Positions 1 through 11,190 are shown, numbered from the stretch's first letter. The stretch is 64,000 nucleotides of DNA from Astragalus membranaceus (GCA_039519185.1 CM076847.1:81753100-81817099), one strand, 5' to 3'. Notes: a model not told the origin generated them from the sequence alone. A program made the numbers and translations.

Positions 1-409
1 TTTGCTCTTTATGCTTTTCTTAAATTTAAATTCTTGCATGACCAAACCAGGGTTAGTTTAGGAAAAAGAATATTAATCACGAATGACCAAACGGATTAAT
101 AGTTTTAGTAAATGGACTGGTAATTAAATAAAATAAAGGAATTCGGGTAGAATTAGACATAGGGGAATCAAAGCTTGCAAGTGAAACCGTGACCCTAGAG
201 CTCTCTCCATCGATTAAATCTAGTATTTTAATTCTAGTTATTTAGTTATTTTTATTTTGTTTCTATAATCATCAAACTATTGGTTCGTCTAAACAATAAA
301 TAATCTCGACTAGTTTGGTACTTGTTAATTAGTCCCTGTGGATACGATAATCTTTTATACTACTTCTGCGAAAGAGTACACTTGCTCTAAGTGTGTTTTT
401 AACGCAACA
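1..409 (+). mobile_element. 3' part of an LTR, probable Ty3/gypsy (Athila-like)
   Basis: No coding potential is seen. The stretch with 'gtccctgtggatacgat' near 336, followed by a run ending 'aacgcaaca' at 409, resembles the 3' end of Athila-type LTRs as I remember them. At 410 the sequence changes abruptly to a readable protein fragment, as expected at an LTR/insertion border. The start lies outside the window, so no target duplication can be tested. Confidence 0.35.
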
Positions 410-596
410 TGCACCACCAGTACAGCCAGATTTGCTCGAGATTGTGGAGGAGGAGATTTGGAGGGGGCTTCGGAACAGAGACATTAGAATGGGTAGTCAG
501 ACATACGCTCGCCTCACGCGGTTACTGGATGTGCTATCGAGGCCTGACAAGGGGGTTTGTGGGATTGTATGTTTGAACTATTTTTATATGACTTGA
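410..596 (+). pseudogene. Orphan ORF fragment (PPVQPDLLEIVEEEIW...)
   Basis: One frame reads a charged, protein-like segment of about 50 residues (PPVQPDLLEIVEEEIWRG, then RNRDIRMGSQTYARLTRLLD). It then runs into a low-complexity AT-rich tail and a stop at 594-596. There is no ATG at its head: the frame is cut at 409 by the putative LTR border. Composition and neighbours (a MULE-type ORF downstream) suggest a remnant of a transposon-associated gene. I do not recognise the family with confidence. Confidence 0.3.
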
Positions 597-711
597 TTAT
601 TATTATTTCTTGTTTATTATATTTGTGGAGTTTCATTAAAATTTCGATTTCATTTATGCGATAAAAGATAAAACATAACCAACTACAATAACAATAGACA
701 GATACATTTTC

Positions 712-1119
712 CTAAAATTCTGGTTCTCGAACACGACGTAAAATCTCATTCACACTCCGTTGAGTTTCCACGTACAGCTCCAACGGCTTATACCCCTGAA
801 GCGTGTCATGGATGTTTAACATGTTCGCCACGTCTTCGTCAGTCTTGATTGTCATGGACGAGAAGGCAACGCGGCCATCGTCTCCAAGATAGAGTTTGCG
901 ATAAGTGATACTAGTGACGTCACGGTCGTCACCAGTCACTTGAACTTTGGACCACACTTTATCCTTCAAACCTTCAAACCCCATGCCGCGGTGGATTCTG
1001 CATAACACCGGTTGAGGACTCCAGAAGTGGACACCATCTTCTCTCATCGTGATTTGGCCCCGATGATGTATACCGCAAAGCCTATTGTCATCTGAGCGTT
1101 GAGTGAGGCATATCTCCAT
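712..1119 (-). CDS. Hypothetical PB1-like protein, MULE-associated (135 aa)
   Basis: Starting at the ATG at 1119 (MEICLTQRSDDNRLCG), the frame runs 135 codons to a stop at 712-714 without interruption. The segment GQITMREDGVHFWSP, a following CRIHRGMGFEGLKDKVW, and YRKLYLGDDGRVAF resemble the N-terminal PB1-like domain that in legumes often precedes a MULE (Mutator-like) transposase, here without that transposase. An in-frame extension upstream lacks ATG, so I chose 1119. A TATA box lies about 70 bp upstream (1187-1194), followed by a hairpin array. Function is unknown: it may be a solo transposon-derived ORF that is still expressible, or a chance survivor. Family assignment is from memory; the open frame and TATA are seen directly. 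Confidence 0.5.
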   Translation of the reverse strand: MEICLTQRSDDNRLCGIHHRGQITMREDGVHFWSPQPVLCRIHRGMGFEGLKDKVWSKVQVTGDDRDVTSITYRKLYLGDDGRVAFSSMTIKTDEDVANMLNIHDTLQGYKPLELYVETQRSVNEILRRVREPEF

Positions 1120-1186
1120 TTTGGATGACTGAAATAAGCAAGTGAGAGTGAAATTTTTGAGTGAAAAGAATGAGGTTGGCAATGGG

Positions 1187-1194
1187 TATTTATA
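1187..1194 (-). promoter_or_regulatory. TATA box upstream of the 135-aa ORF
   Basis: The minus strand reads TATAAATA, followed by a C-rich step, 68 bp before the ATG at 1119. Spacing fits a short 5' leader. Confidence 0.45.
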
Positions 1195-1289
1195 GAATTC
1201 GTCAATGATTATCAATCGTTGATATTGTCGGTGCAATCTACACCGTTGATCAACATTGGCAGTCAAATCTTACCCGTCGAATTTAGTAC

Positions 1290-1606
1290 AAATCGGATTT
1301 ACCTATTAGGGAGGTAAATCCGATTTGCATTTTAACAAAGCGGACATACCCCCACTGATAGGTATATCCGCTTTGTTAATTGCAAAGCGGATTTACCTAT
1401 CAAGGAGGTAAATCCGATTTGCATTTTAACAAAGCGGACATACCCCCACTGATAGATATATCCGTTTTTATATTTTAACAAATCAGATCTACCTCACTAA
1501 AGGTAGATCAGATTTTCCCCCACTAATTCTAATCGGATATACGTAAATCCGCCTTCTATTTTTGTGAATCGGATCTACCTACCTTATATGTACGTAGATC
1601 CGATTT
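1290..1606. repeat. Array of palindromes (AATCGGATTTACC-type hairpins), partly duplicated with 94-bp period
   Basis: At least six consecutive inverted repeats of about 35-40 bp are visible, each built on AATC(C/A)GATTTACCT or AAGCGGACATACC arms with a short loop. The first has a 15-bp perfect stem (AAATCGGATTTACCT with AGGTAAATCCGATTT). The block starting at 1291 is repeated at 1385 with few changes; later units (1479-1515, 1566-1605) use GATCTACCT arms. It lies immediately upstream of the minus-strand ORF and its TATA box. Confidence 0.75.
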
Positions 1607-2522
1607 AAGTCAATTTAACCCGGAGTATTTTCGGCTTAAAATTTTTTGTGGGGGTATATGGTGATATGATGGCGGTACAAAAAAAAATCCCAAAATCTTA
1701 TTATAGACAGCAAAGTTATCTACGGAGACGGAGCCCGTTATTTTATCAAAGGCCATTTGGGCCTTTTTGTTCGAAAAGGGCATGTGGGCAATAATTGAAT
1801 GGAAGTGCCTCTTGGGTTCCGTTGAATTGATTTCATCGATGATTGAGATTTAATACTGGTTGATTCAATCTTAACCACTCATAACATTTTATACAATATC
1901 AGATGGTCAACTTTAGTGGTTCACCAGTAAAGAACTTAATTGATCTCTCACTCTAGGGTGAAATATGATTAGATGAATTTTATTTCATTCCATCTAATAC
2001 TTCATTTTTTAAATTTCAAATTAGGCTAAAGTCTTTTTCTCCATTCTATTAATAAAAAATATATATAGTCATGGAAGTGTTTCACACTAATTTTTGAGTT
2101 CCAACCCATAAGGACCAAAATAACCAAAAGAGCACTTACCTTCATGTAGATTCGCACTCACCCAATATGCACTCACACGTACATGTATATTGGCAAGTCT
2201 CTGTCTTCTACTGGTTCCCTACCATTTCATTGCATTTAGTCCAAATCTCGTTTAAGCCCGGCCAGCCAGCCAATATATTTATCTCAATATATTTATATTT
2301 CCCTCACCGAGTCTTGTAGCCAATATATTTATCTCGTTGGGAGGATCGACTGACTGGATCTAGCCAAGCCTATCGCAAGAAGTGTCCTCATGTAGTAGAC
2401 TAAGGGTCTCTGCCCTCATATCCAATCGTAGGTTACGGAAAAACTTTTTGTAACGCATGCGATCTTGTCTCTCCATATTTAGGGGACTGGATTATCTGTG
2501 AATATTCATGTATAAGTCATAT
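1607..2522. other. Intergenic, no gene seen
   Basis: AT-rich sequence with frequent stops in all frames. No LTR end, tRNA-like box or exon-like stretch was recognised. It ends at the target duplication of the LINE at 2523. Confidence 0.5.
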
Positions 2523-2533
2523 ATTATTATAAG
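2523..2533. repeat. Target-site duplication of the LINE, left copy
   Basis: ATTATTATAAG here is repeated exactly at 12402-12412, directly after the LINE poly(A). This 11-bp duplication brackets about 9.9 kb of nested insertion. Confidence 0.8.
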
Positions 2534-2547
2534 CTGCCTAAGAATCT

Positions 2548-3032
2548 GGTGGCCTTGGTATTAGAAATATGGAGATTTTTAACATTTCATTGCTAGGCAA
2601 ATGGAAGTGGATGCTGTTAAGCGACAAGGACAGCGTATGGTACGTACTCATGAGGCAATTATATGGAGATGGAGGTTTGTTAACTGGCGGCCATCATTCA
2701 GTATATATAGTAGAAGGATATAAACTCGTTGGACGAATGTGTGTGTACCGTTCGCACAAGGTTGGTTACAAGACTCGGTGAAACTGAAACTCGGAACTGG
2801 AAGAGAATTGGTGTTCTAGCATGACAAATGGTGCAATGAAACACTGTTAGATGGATATGGCTCTTGGATACTTGTTCTTCATATAGGGTGAAATTGGCCT
2901 ACAACTTACTGGTTAGTAAAAGCAATGAAACACTGTTAGAGGAGGAAAAAAGAAAGGTACTGAAGAAATTGTGGTTGGCTGCAGCTGCCATCTAAATTCC
3001 TGGTGCACGCTTGGAGGGTACTTTTGGACAGC
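2548..3032 (+). pseudogene. LINE ORF2 fragment, post-RT region (left part)
   Basis: From 2548 the frame reads GGLGIRNMEIFNIS, then LLGKWKWMLLSDKDSVWYVLM, typical of plant L1 ORF2 just after the reverse transcriptase. It decays by frameshifts and stops: AFAQGW-, TGRELVF- and WCNETLL-like pieces appear in other frames. Near 3000 a frame reads KFLVHAWRVLLDSF, which should continue into LPTRVALQQRG and is found again at about 11893 beyond the copia element. Confidence 0.75.
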
Positions 3033-3037
3033 TTTCG
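3033..3037. repeat. Target duplication of copia-1, left (TTTCG; right copy TTTCC)
   Basis: The five bases before the left LTR match those after the right LTR (11888-11892, TTTCC) with one mismatch. The LINE protein reading resumes across the two sites, supporting this border. Confidence 0.6.
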
Positions 3038-3918
3038 TGATGTCGAAATTGCAGATATGGCTGTAGTCGAATTATGCTGTCTGCAGTCGAATTTCTGTAG
3101 TCGAATTGCAGTAGTCAAATTCGACTGATGCTGTTGAGAGGCAAAGACTGCTACGAACCAAAAGTGCAGAAACAGAAGCTGTCGAAGTCGAACTAACTGC
3201 TGTCGAATTGCACTGATGCTGTCGAAAATAAACCTGCAAACACAAATGTTAGATAAACAATCGGAGGCGTCTTGCGACTGCCCTGAAGAATTTATCCGCC
3301 TCTACAGCCGAAATTCCCCGAGGTACAACCGGGTCTTCTCAATCGCAGTGGCGAAAGAGGTATCAGAACTAGCAAGAAGAACTGGATATTAACATGAGAG
3401 CAACCCAGAGCTCTTTCTATAGAAAAGTGGAAAAATAGTTTTTCTGATGATGTTCCAAGTGCCACTGAAAGATGTTTATATAGGCTTATGAATATAGCCG
3501 TTTGCAGCATAGGCTCCAGCAATCAATGGGCAGTCAAAGACCGTTGGAAAATTCAACAGTAATCAAGTCGGATTGATTTTTTGCAGTTACAGAATAAATT
3601 GTAATAAGTGAAAAGAGCTGTTGTAAGAAAATCAACAGTTACAAAATAAAAGCAATGAATTTTTTGTTACAAAATTATTTCGTAATCCAGTTTCCGACCA
3701 AATTATTTCGACCCATAATTGGGCGTATACGGATAGACTGATAAAAGTAATATTTTACATGTTGGTCCCTGCTTGTGCGCGCGAGGGAGTCCCTTCTAGT
3801 TGCTTGTTTACTAGCTCTCATTAAGCTTTAGTATATAAAGACTTTGGTGAATCCAAAGCCAAGCAATGTGGGACTTCTCACTTTTGAAATATCTTTTTAT
3901 TTTCAATAAAATACAACA
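3038..3918 (-). repeat. copia-1 3' LTR (left copy), rich in GTCGAA
   Basis: It begins TGATGTCGAAATT and ends ATACAACA. Compared with the right copy it has about 290 bp extra (from about 3350 to 3640) and lacks about 65 bp near 3750. Within 3038-3230 the hexamer GTCGAA or its complement occurs nine times. Confidence 0.85.
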
Positions 3919-3932
3919 ATCCCCCACATATT
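3919..3932 (-). promoter_or_regulatory. Polypurine tract of copia-1
   Basis: On the minus strand a G-rich stretch (TATGTGGGGGAT) directly precedes the 3' LTR, where plus-strand priming is expected. Confidence 0.6.
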
Positions 3933-4497
3933 TCAAAAGTTGAAAAATAAATTTATAAAAGAGGTTTTCTGGGTTGACATCGTAGATGTAAAGTTTCGGA
4001 GCTGTATAGCAAGCTATGGAACCAGTCCTAGATAGATAAAACATAACATACTGTGAATTGGTATAGCAAGCCATGGAACCCAAGACGCATATTATATGTT
4101 AGAGGTTTCATTATCACCTTACACCCCCACAATTCTTGCTGTTTTCGCGGTGTTGCGCTACTAGGCCGTGCGCGTGCTCGGTATTCATGAGTGCTCTAGA
4201 GATCTCGCCAGGATCTCATACAAGCGGCCCCACTTGACACTCATATAGGTGATTTCATCAAGTGTATGCTGCAAGTCATACACAACCCATAAGGACTATG
4301 AAAATCATTAAAAGCTTTAAGCTTATCCTTTTAACCCTGCAGTACTCTAGCACCAACACAATAACACCATAGGAAGGGACAATAATAAAATTAATTACTT
4401 GAATTAATTTTCAATGCTAGTACTATCAAGAAGTAACTTGTTTTTACCACATTGAACCTTATTCATGGGATCTCCAATCACAAATGTTGGGTTACCA

Positions 4498-4979
4498 TCA
4501 CTTCTTAATATCAATTGGCTTTAGTCCCATTCCCCTCGATGTTTCACATATCATTTTCTTCCCTAAGGGTTTTGTCAGAGGATCGGCCAAATTCACTTCT
4601 GACTTCACATAATCGATCGATATTGTTCCATATTTTTGCAATTGTTTGACAACATTGTGTCTTAATTGCACATGTCTATTTTTGTCATTATAGGTCTTAT
4701 TCTATGCAACGGCTATTGCCGATTGACTATCACATTAATGTATTGACACTGATGGTGTCGGTTTTATTCCCAAAGGAATACCAGCTAAAAGGTTCTTCAA
4801 CCATTCAGCTTCAGTACCAGCCAATTCCAGAGCTACAAATTCCGACTCCATAGTCGATCTAGCAATAATGGATTGTTTGGCTGACCTCCAAGTTACCGCA
4901 CCACCACCAAGTGTGAAAATGTAACCACTAGTGAATTTTGTCTCATCTGAATCAGATATCCAGTTAGCATCGCAGTATC
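4498..4979 (-). pseudogene. copia-1 RNase H / pol C-terminus
   Basis: The minus strand reads CDANWISDSDETKFTSGYIF, then GGGAVTWRSAKQSI and STMESEFVALELAGTEAEW, the copia RNase H, and later YNDKNRHVQLRHN and NLADPLTKPL near the end of pol. In-frame stops interrupt it near 4733 and 4695. The 5' side is cut at 4979 by the LTR-like insertion; the same reading resumes at 7686. A terminal stop lies at 4498-4500. Confidence 0.85.
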
Positions 4980-5759
4980 TGTAACACCCCTTTTTCTACC
5001 CATTAATTTATTTGCGTAAAATCAGAGTTTTTAAATTTTTAATACACCACAAGGGATGTCACACTTACTTCGATGAACATCATACGCCAAATTACTCGTT
5101 TTTCGAAAACAGCCTTATAATACTTTCAAAATGTCATCGTCCATTAACATACAACCTCACAGCGGAAAATCCAACCATGTTTGATCACAAAAGGCATCTC
5201 AACTATGCAAGGCTCACAACAGTAAAATCCAACAACAACAATGGTTATAAATAACTTAAACAACATTCATCCCTCCCCTAGTGTTACATGATCAGAGCAG
5301 ACGACCCGACTCAGCTAGTGAAGGTATCTAGTCCTTCACTCGTGATCACCTGCACGTTACCGCATAGGGGTAACATTCAAACAGAAGGGTGAGTCCAATT
5401 CAATCCATATAATAAATCACATGATAAGCAATAAGTCAAGTCACAGCTCTAAAATATTCACATCACAATCATCAATTACATCACTACAATAACTCATCAC
5501 TATGTCATGTAGGCATATGTAATGCAACCCACTCGCGGGCATATGCATGAGGTACCTTTTCGCAACGTCGCTTAGCCATTATGGCCTCATCGTCACTTAG
5601 CCTTTTGGGCCTCAAAAACGTCACTGGGTTTATGCATATGGGGCTTGAGACACTATGACATGCACCACTCACAAACACACAATCACGGTCAACTATGTGA
5701 CCCGTCACTTACCAATTTGCCAAACAAGAGGCACAACACCTGTCAATTCACAATTCACA

Positions 5760-6340
5760 CACAACAACGTCACTTAGCCTTTTAGGCCTTAACATCACTT
5801 AGCCTTTTTGGGCCTCAAAACGTCACTGGGTTTTTCATCGTCACTTATTCATAAACATCATCAACTCAAACAATTCAACGTCACTTATTTTCATCGTCAC
5901 TTATTCATAAACATCATCAACTCAAACAATTCAACGTCACTTATTTTCATCGTCACTTATTCATAAACATCATCAACTCAAACAATTCAACGTCACTTAT
6001 TTTCATCGTCACTTATTCATAAACATCATCAACTCAAACAATTGCCACTGAGGGCAAAAACGTCATTTACTAGCCACCAAGGGCATCATCGTCATCTACA
6101 CGTAATTATCAACAACATTGGCCACTAAGGGCAAAAAGGTCATTTAACTAGCCACTGAGGGCATCATCGTCATTTACACATCATAATTAACAACATTGGC
6201 CACTAAGGGCAAAAGGGTCATTTAACTAGCCACTAAGGGCATCATCATCATTTACACATCATAATTAACAACATTGGCCACTAAGGGTAAAAACGTCATT
6301 TAACTAGCCACTAAGGGCATCATCGTCAAAATCATCACTT
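5760..6340. repeat. Two adjacent tandem-repeat families
   Basis: A 56-bp unit (CATCGTCACTTATTCATAAA...) occurs four times with starts at 5836, 5892, 5948 and 6004. It is followed from about 6041 by about four units of roughly 75 bp built on GGCCACTAAGGGCAAAA and CATCATCGTCATTTACACAT. Short 'cgtcacttagcctttt' units precede them. No coding meaning is likely. Confidence 0.85.
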
Positions 6341-6619
6341 TTGACACTAAAACGTTAAAACCACTGGTTATACGCAAAAGGGATTTATAAAGGCACCAAA
6401 ACATCTTTTCAACGTCACAGCAACGACCGCCGGGAACAGCCACTTGGGGCGCCCCAGCAACCTTCAGAAATACTAAGTTTTTATTTTTAAAAATGAGACA
6501 CACAGATAGACAACTGAAAAAGCTTCCCAACACTTTTTGAAACGTTTAAAACGGATGTCCGAGTCAAAAGATATAGCAAAAACAGTTTTCGAAAACATTT
6601 TGGGAACATCCTGCAAACT

Positions 6620-6960
6620 GGCGCCCTGGGCGCCCAGCGCCCAGGCACCTGGCGCCCAGCAAAACGCAACACACACACACACGGGCGCCCAGCGCCCAGC
6701 GCCTTGGCGCAACACGCAACACACGCACACGGGCATTCAGCGCCCAGCGCCTTGGCGCAACACGCGACAGACGCACACGGGCGCTCAGCGCCCATCGCTG
6801 ACACCCAGCGCCCATGCGCAACACACTCACACACACACGGGCGCTCAGCGCCCAGCGCTGGCACCCAGCGCCCAGCGCTCCACACACGCACGCGCACAGC
6901 AACACGCACTGGCGCCCTTGGCGCCCAGCACAGGGTGCCTGGCGCCCAGAACACTTCCAG
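6620..6960. repeat. GC-rich GCGCCCAGCGCCC palindromic patch
   Basis: About ten copies of TGGCGCC/GCGCCCAGCGCCC alternate with CA-rich spacers (ACACACACACAC, ACGCACACGGGCGC) in units of about 60-70 bp. The local GC content is far above the rest of the window. Long open frames occur on both strands only because the repeat lacks stops. Confidence 0.8.
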
Positions 6961-7685
6961 CACACGAATTTCAGCACAATTACAACATATATTTTATTTT
7001 CTTCAGATTTTTACATGACCCATCACAACACCTATTTACCACAATTCATTAGCACATATAGGATCATCAATTTATCCCCCAAACATCAAAAATTCAGCAC
7101 CTCACAAGCATAAACATGGCGCCCTAGGCGCCTATAACACCAACCATGGATCTTTGAGCATCAAATTCATCAAAACACATACCAATCGAATTAACAACAT
7201 GAAATTACACGCACATCATACTCACGGATTAGATCTAGGCCATCTCTACTTAAAACCTATCATAGGACCTATTATATAAATTGATAGGACATCCCCTTAC
7301 CTCAAACTTGCAGAATAGAAGCCCTAGAGACGGTCACGAACGGAACCACGGCAACAATTCACGTCCCTTTCCTCTCCTTGGTTGCGCGGTTTCCCTTCTC
7401 TCCTCCTCCTCTCCAACAGCGCCTCTCCCCTCTCCATTCTCTCTAATTTGGCAAAATGATGGAACAAAACCCTAACTCCACATGGCCTAGTGTATTCGCA
7501 TGCCTCAATGGATCATGGGCTTGGGCTTTTCACTTAAGCCCAAGTCTAGCTAATTGGCGCCTTCATCTCCTAATACCACCTACACCATTTTAATATAATT
7601 TTAATTAATTAAATTATACCCAATAAATTAAATAAATTCCTAAATACTTAATTAAATAAATTAATTAAATATTTAAGGTGTTACA

Positions 7686-9107
7686 ATATCCTTCTAATAC
7701 TGCAGGAAATCCACTATAAGTAATACCATAAGTTGTGGTACCTCTCAAATATCTCATAAGGTGAGCAATTTCCTTCCAATGATCCTGACCAGGATTGTGA
7801 GTATACCTACTCAGACGATCGACTGCGAATGCAATATCTGGTCGAGAGAAGTTCATTAAATGCACTAGGCTCCCAATTACTTGGGCATACTGAGGTTGGT
7901 CAACAGGATCACCTCTATTTTTCTTTAAGCGTGAGTTAGCTTCATAGGGGGTACTCAAGGGGGTTGAGTCATAGTGACCAAACTTCCTAAGAAGTTTTTC
8001 CACATAATGATCTTGTGATAGTGTGATACTATCACCTTCCCTGATGATTCTAACTCCTAATATTACATTAGCCTCACCCATATCTTTCATGTCAAAACTA
8101 GATGAAAGAAAGGATTTTGTTTTAATAACAATATCCAGACAAGTACCAAATATGAGCATGTCATCTACATATAAACATATGATCACATGTTCTCCACACA
8201 CAGTTTTAGTGTAAACACATTTATCGACATCAGTTGTGGAGAAACCCTCTTTAATTAAAGTTTTGTCAAACTTTTCATGCCATTGTTTTGGTGCTTGTTT
8301 TAAACCATATAACGACTTAAGGAGTTTGCATACTTTGTTCTCTTGACCTGAAACTATACATCCTTCAGGTTGATTCATGTAAATTTCTTCTTCTAAGTCA
8401 CCGTTTAAAAAAGCGGTTTTAACATCCATTTGATGAATAACTAGTTTATGGATAGAAGCCAAAGCTATTAAAACTCTAATAGAAGAAATTCTTGTTACTG
8501 GAGCAAAGGTATCAAAATAATCAATGTTTTGTTTTTCAGAAAAACCTTTTGCTACTAATCTAGCTTTGTATTTATCAATAGACCCATCAGGGTTATATTT
8601 TCTTTTGAAAATCTACTTGCGTCCTATTGATTTTGCCCCAGGTGGTAAATCAACTAAGGTCCAAGTGTTACATTTGGAAATTGAGTCTATTTCAGTTTTA
8701 ATGGCTTCTTTCCAAAATTTCGACTCAGAAGAAGAAGTTGCTTCAAAAAAAGTTTCTGGATCTTTTTCGACAAGATAAGTATAGAAATCATTTTCGAAGG
8801 ATGTTTCTTTTCTTGGTCTTTTACTTCTCCTTAGTTCTTGATACGGTTCCTCATGAGTTTCATCATTAGTACTTGCTAATGGTTGTCTAGATATACTATC
8901 ATGTTTCAAAGGAAAAACGTTTTCAAAGAACTCAGCATTTTTAGTTTCCACGATAGTATTATTATCTAGAACATCACTTTTCACAACAAGGAATCTATAA
9001 GCAGCGTCGTGTTCTGCATATCCTATAAAAACACAATCAGAGGTTTTGGAACCAATTTTTCTTTTCTTAGGATCAGGCAACATAACTTTAGCTAAGCACC
9101 CCCACAC
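7686..9107 (-). pseudogene. copia-1 reverse transcriptase and integrase C-terminus
   Basis: Minus-strand reading from 9107 gives WGCLAKVMLPDPKKRKIG and FIGYAEHDAAYRFLV (integrase C-terminal part). RT follows: QMDVKTAFLNGDLEEEIYM, KSLYGLKQAPKQW, and an intact catalytic motif in CLYVDDMLIF. A TAG replaces the expected Trp in GRKWIFKRKY at about 8613. The reading stops at 7686, where the LTR-like insertion begins, and continues at 4979. Confidence 0.9.
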
Positions 9108-9118
9108 TTTTAAATATT

Positions 9119-10532
9119 TTAAGTTAAGTTGATAACCTTTCCATAGTTCATAGGGGTCTTTCCGGTTTTCCTATGAGGAGTTCTATTTTGTATAAAACAT
9201 GCAGTTAAGATAGCCTCACCCCACAAGTTATTTGGCGCACTAGAACTAATTAACATAACATTCATCATCTCTTTCAATGTCCTATTTTTCCTTTCGGCTA
9301 TGCCATTAGATTCGGGTGAATAAGGGGGAGTTGTTTCATGTATTATACATTCCTTTTCACAAAAATCATTAAAGGATATGTATTCTCCTCCACGATCGGA
9401 TCTAACTCTTTTAATCTTTCTATCTAATTGATTTTCGACTTCGGCTTTATATGAGAGAAAAGCTTCAAATGCTTCATCTTTTTGTCTTAATAAAAATACC
9501 TTAATTAGTGTATCGCGAAAAATCATCTATAAACGTTACATAATAATTTTTTCCGCCCCTAGTTGGAGTTTGTTTTAAATCTCCTAGGTCCGTATGAATT
9601 AAACTAAGCAGTTCAGTTTCACGATGTACTGGGGGAAACGATTTCTTTGTTAACTTGGATTCGACACATACATCGCCTTTACTATGTTGATTATCACTAG
9701 TCGAAATCATGCCAAGACGTTGCAATTTAATAACATACAGAAAGTTAATATGACCTAGTCTAGCATACCACATATTATAAGAGTCAATCAAGTAAGCAGA
9801 AGTCGAAACATTGTTATTAAAATCAGAAGTGTTGAGTACAAAAAGTCCATGATCATAATATCCCTTACCAACAAAAATGTTGTTTTTGGTAAGGACAATC
9901 TTATCAGATTCAAATGTTACTTTGATACCATGCTTCAGCAGAACCCCAACAGAGATCAGGTTTGCCCTTATATTAGGCACATGAAGCACATTTGTGAGAG
10001 CCAAGGTCTTTTCTGATGTGAGCTTGAGAAGAACTTTCCCTTTCCCCACAACTGGGGCAGGATGTGAGTCACCCAGATAGATGTGTTCTTCTCCTTCCCC
10101 TACAGCAATGTAGGAGGTAAAAACCTCTCTGTTAGCACAGATATGCTTAGTGGCTCCAGAGTCTACCACCCACTTGTTCACATCAGTTGCCATATTGACC
10201 AGAGAAACGACAACAGCAATGACATCGTCATCCTCATTATCATCTCCACCAGCATCAGCCAAGTTGGCGTTTGCCTTAGGAGGATTTTCGTTTCTCGCCC
10301 TATGCCTGCATTTAGGTTCAAAGTGTCCTGGCTTTCCACAAACAAAGCAGAAACCTTTTTTCTTGTATTCAGAGTTATGAACACCAGGATAATGATCATT
10401 GTCCTTTTTGTGATTCTTTTGATTAGCAAATTTCTTGGAATCATACCTTTTGTTTGAAGAGTTGTTCATCACCAAGGGCAGCCATAGATTTCGATTTTGC
10501 TTTGTTACTCTCCTTTCGGTTGGTATCTTCAA
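9119..10532 (-). pseudogene. copia-1 zinc knuckle, protease and integrase
   Basis: Residues read include the CCHC knuckle CFVCGKPGHFEPKC, the protease motif WVVDSGATKHIC, the GAG-pre-integrase motif MWYARLGHIN with a damaged CX2C end (GDVCVESK, first Cys lost), and the integrase core (SDRGGEYISFNDF, PYSPESNGIAERKNRTLKE). A frameshift near 9520 separates FIDDFSRYT from KVFLLRQKDEAFEAF. Order and motifs are typical of copia. Confidence 0.9.
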
Positions 10533-11175
10533 TAATGATGTGAGTTAGCAGCTCGTTCAGTGACAGTTGCTTGTGTTTGTGCTTCAGTTATTGCTTGTAG
10601 TCCTTCCATGATTCAGGCAGCTTTTCAATCAAGACACCTGCAATGAACTCGTCTGGGAGAACAATGTTTTCAGCCTTCATTTCCTCTAGTAATTTGTGAT
10701 ACTGGTTGATTTGAGATTTGATTTCTTCAGTTTCATTCATGACCCAATTGTAGTAGTTGCTGATGACGAATTTTTGTTTGCTAGCATCTTCAGCAGTGTA
10801 TTTGAGAATCATTGATTCCCAAATCTGATTAGCTTCCTTGTAGGTGCAGTAGATGTCGAACAATTCATTGGAGAGAGTGCTGAGAATTGTGTGACGGCAC
10901 ACCTTGTTGGTATGGATCCAAATTTCGACCTGTTTGGGAGTTGCAGGCTCGACAGGTTTGGTGTCAGTAAGAGCTGCTGTAACTCCATGCATGTCAAGAA
11001 GGGAACTCACGCGCTCCTGCCACCTGCGAAAATTTTGGCCTGCGAAGACCTCAATTTTGGAAATGTCAGGGAAAGGTTTCGCATAAGTTACTGGGACAGC
11101 AGCAGGAACAATAACAGTGCTATTGTTGTTGACGGTAGCACTGGTATCATTGTCGATGGTTGCCTCAGTAATAGA
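10470..11175 (-). pseudogene. copia-1 gag
   Basis: The open minus-strand frame reads DISKIEVFAGQNFRRWQERV, LLDMHGVTAALTD, ESMILKYTAEDASKQKF and KLPESWKDYKQ, a UBN2-type copia gag. No ATG lies upstream of the domain (a stop occurs just beyond 11175). A TAA at 10588-10590 interrupts it, after which LKHKHKQLSLNELLTHI continues in the same frame before a frameshift into the zinc-knuckle frame. Confidence 0.85.
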
Positions 11176-11190
11176 TTAAATTCTTCAGAT

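Larger units (their letters stand above)
4980..7685. mobile_element. 2.7-kb solo LTR or non-autonomous element inside copia-1
   Basis: The insert starts TGTAACACC and ends GGTGTTACA, a perfect 9-bp terminal inverted repeat of LTR type, and is flanked by GTATC (4975-4979) and ATATC (7686-7690), a near-perfect 5-bp target duplication. Removing it joins SGFPAVLEGY to CDANW in copia pol, which proves the borders. No retroviral protein is encoded; it holds tandem repeats (5836-6340) and a GC-rich patch (6620-6960). The TGTAACACC ends are common in gypsy LTRs, so a solo LTR is my preferred reading. Confidence 0.75.

Noticed and set aside
5836..6340. CRISPR-like regular repeats
   Set aside because: The repeats are tandem without unique spacers and lie in a plant retroelement.
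6487..7052. Several overlapping open frames of 100-170 codons on both strands
   Set aside because: They arise from the GC-rich GCGCCC/CACA repeat, which lacks stop codons; translations are low-complexity and no family motif is present.
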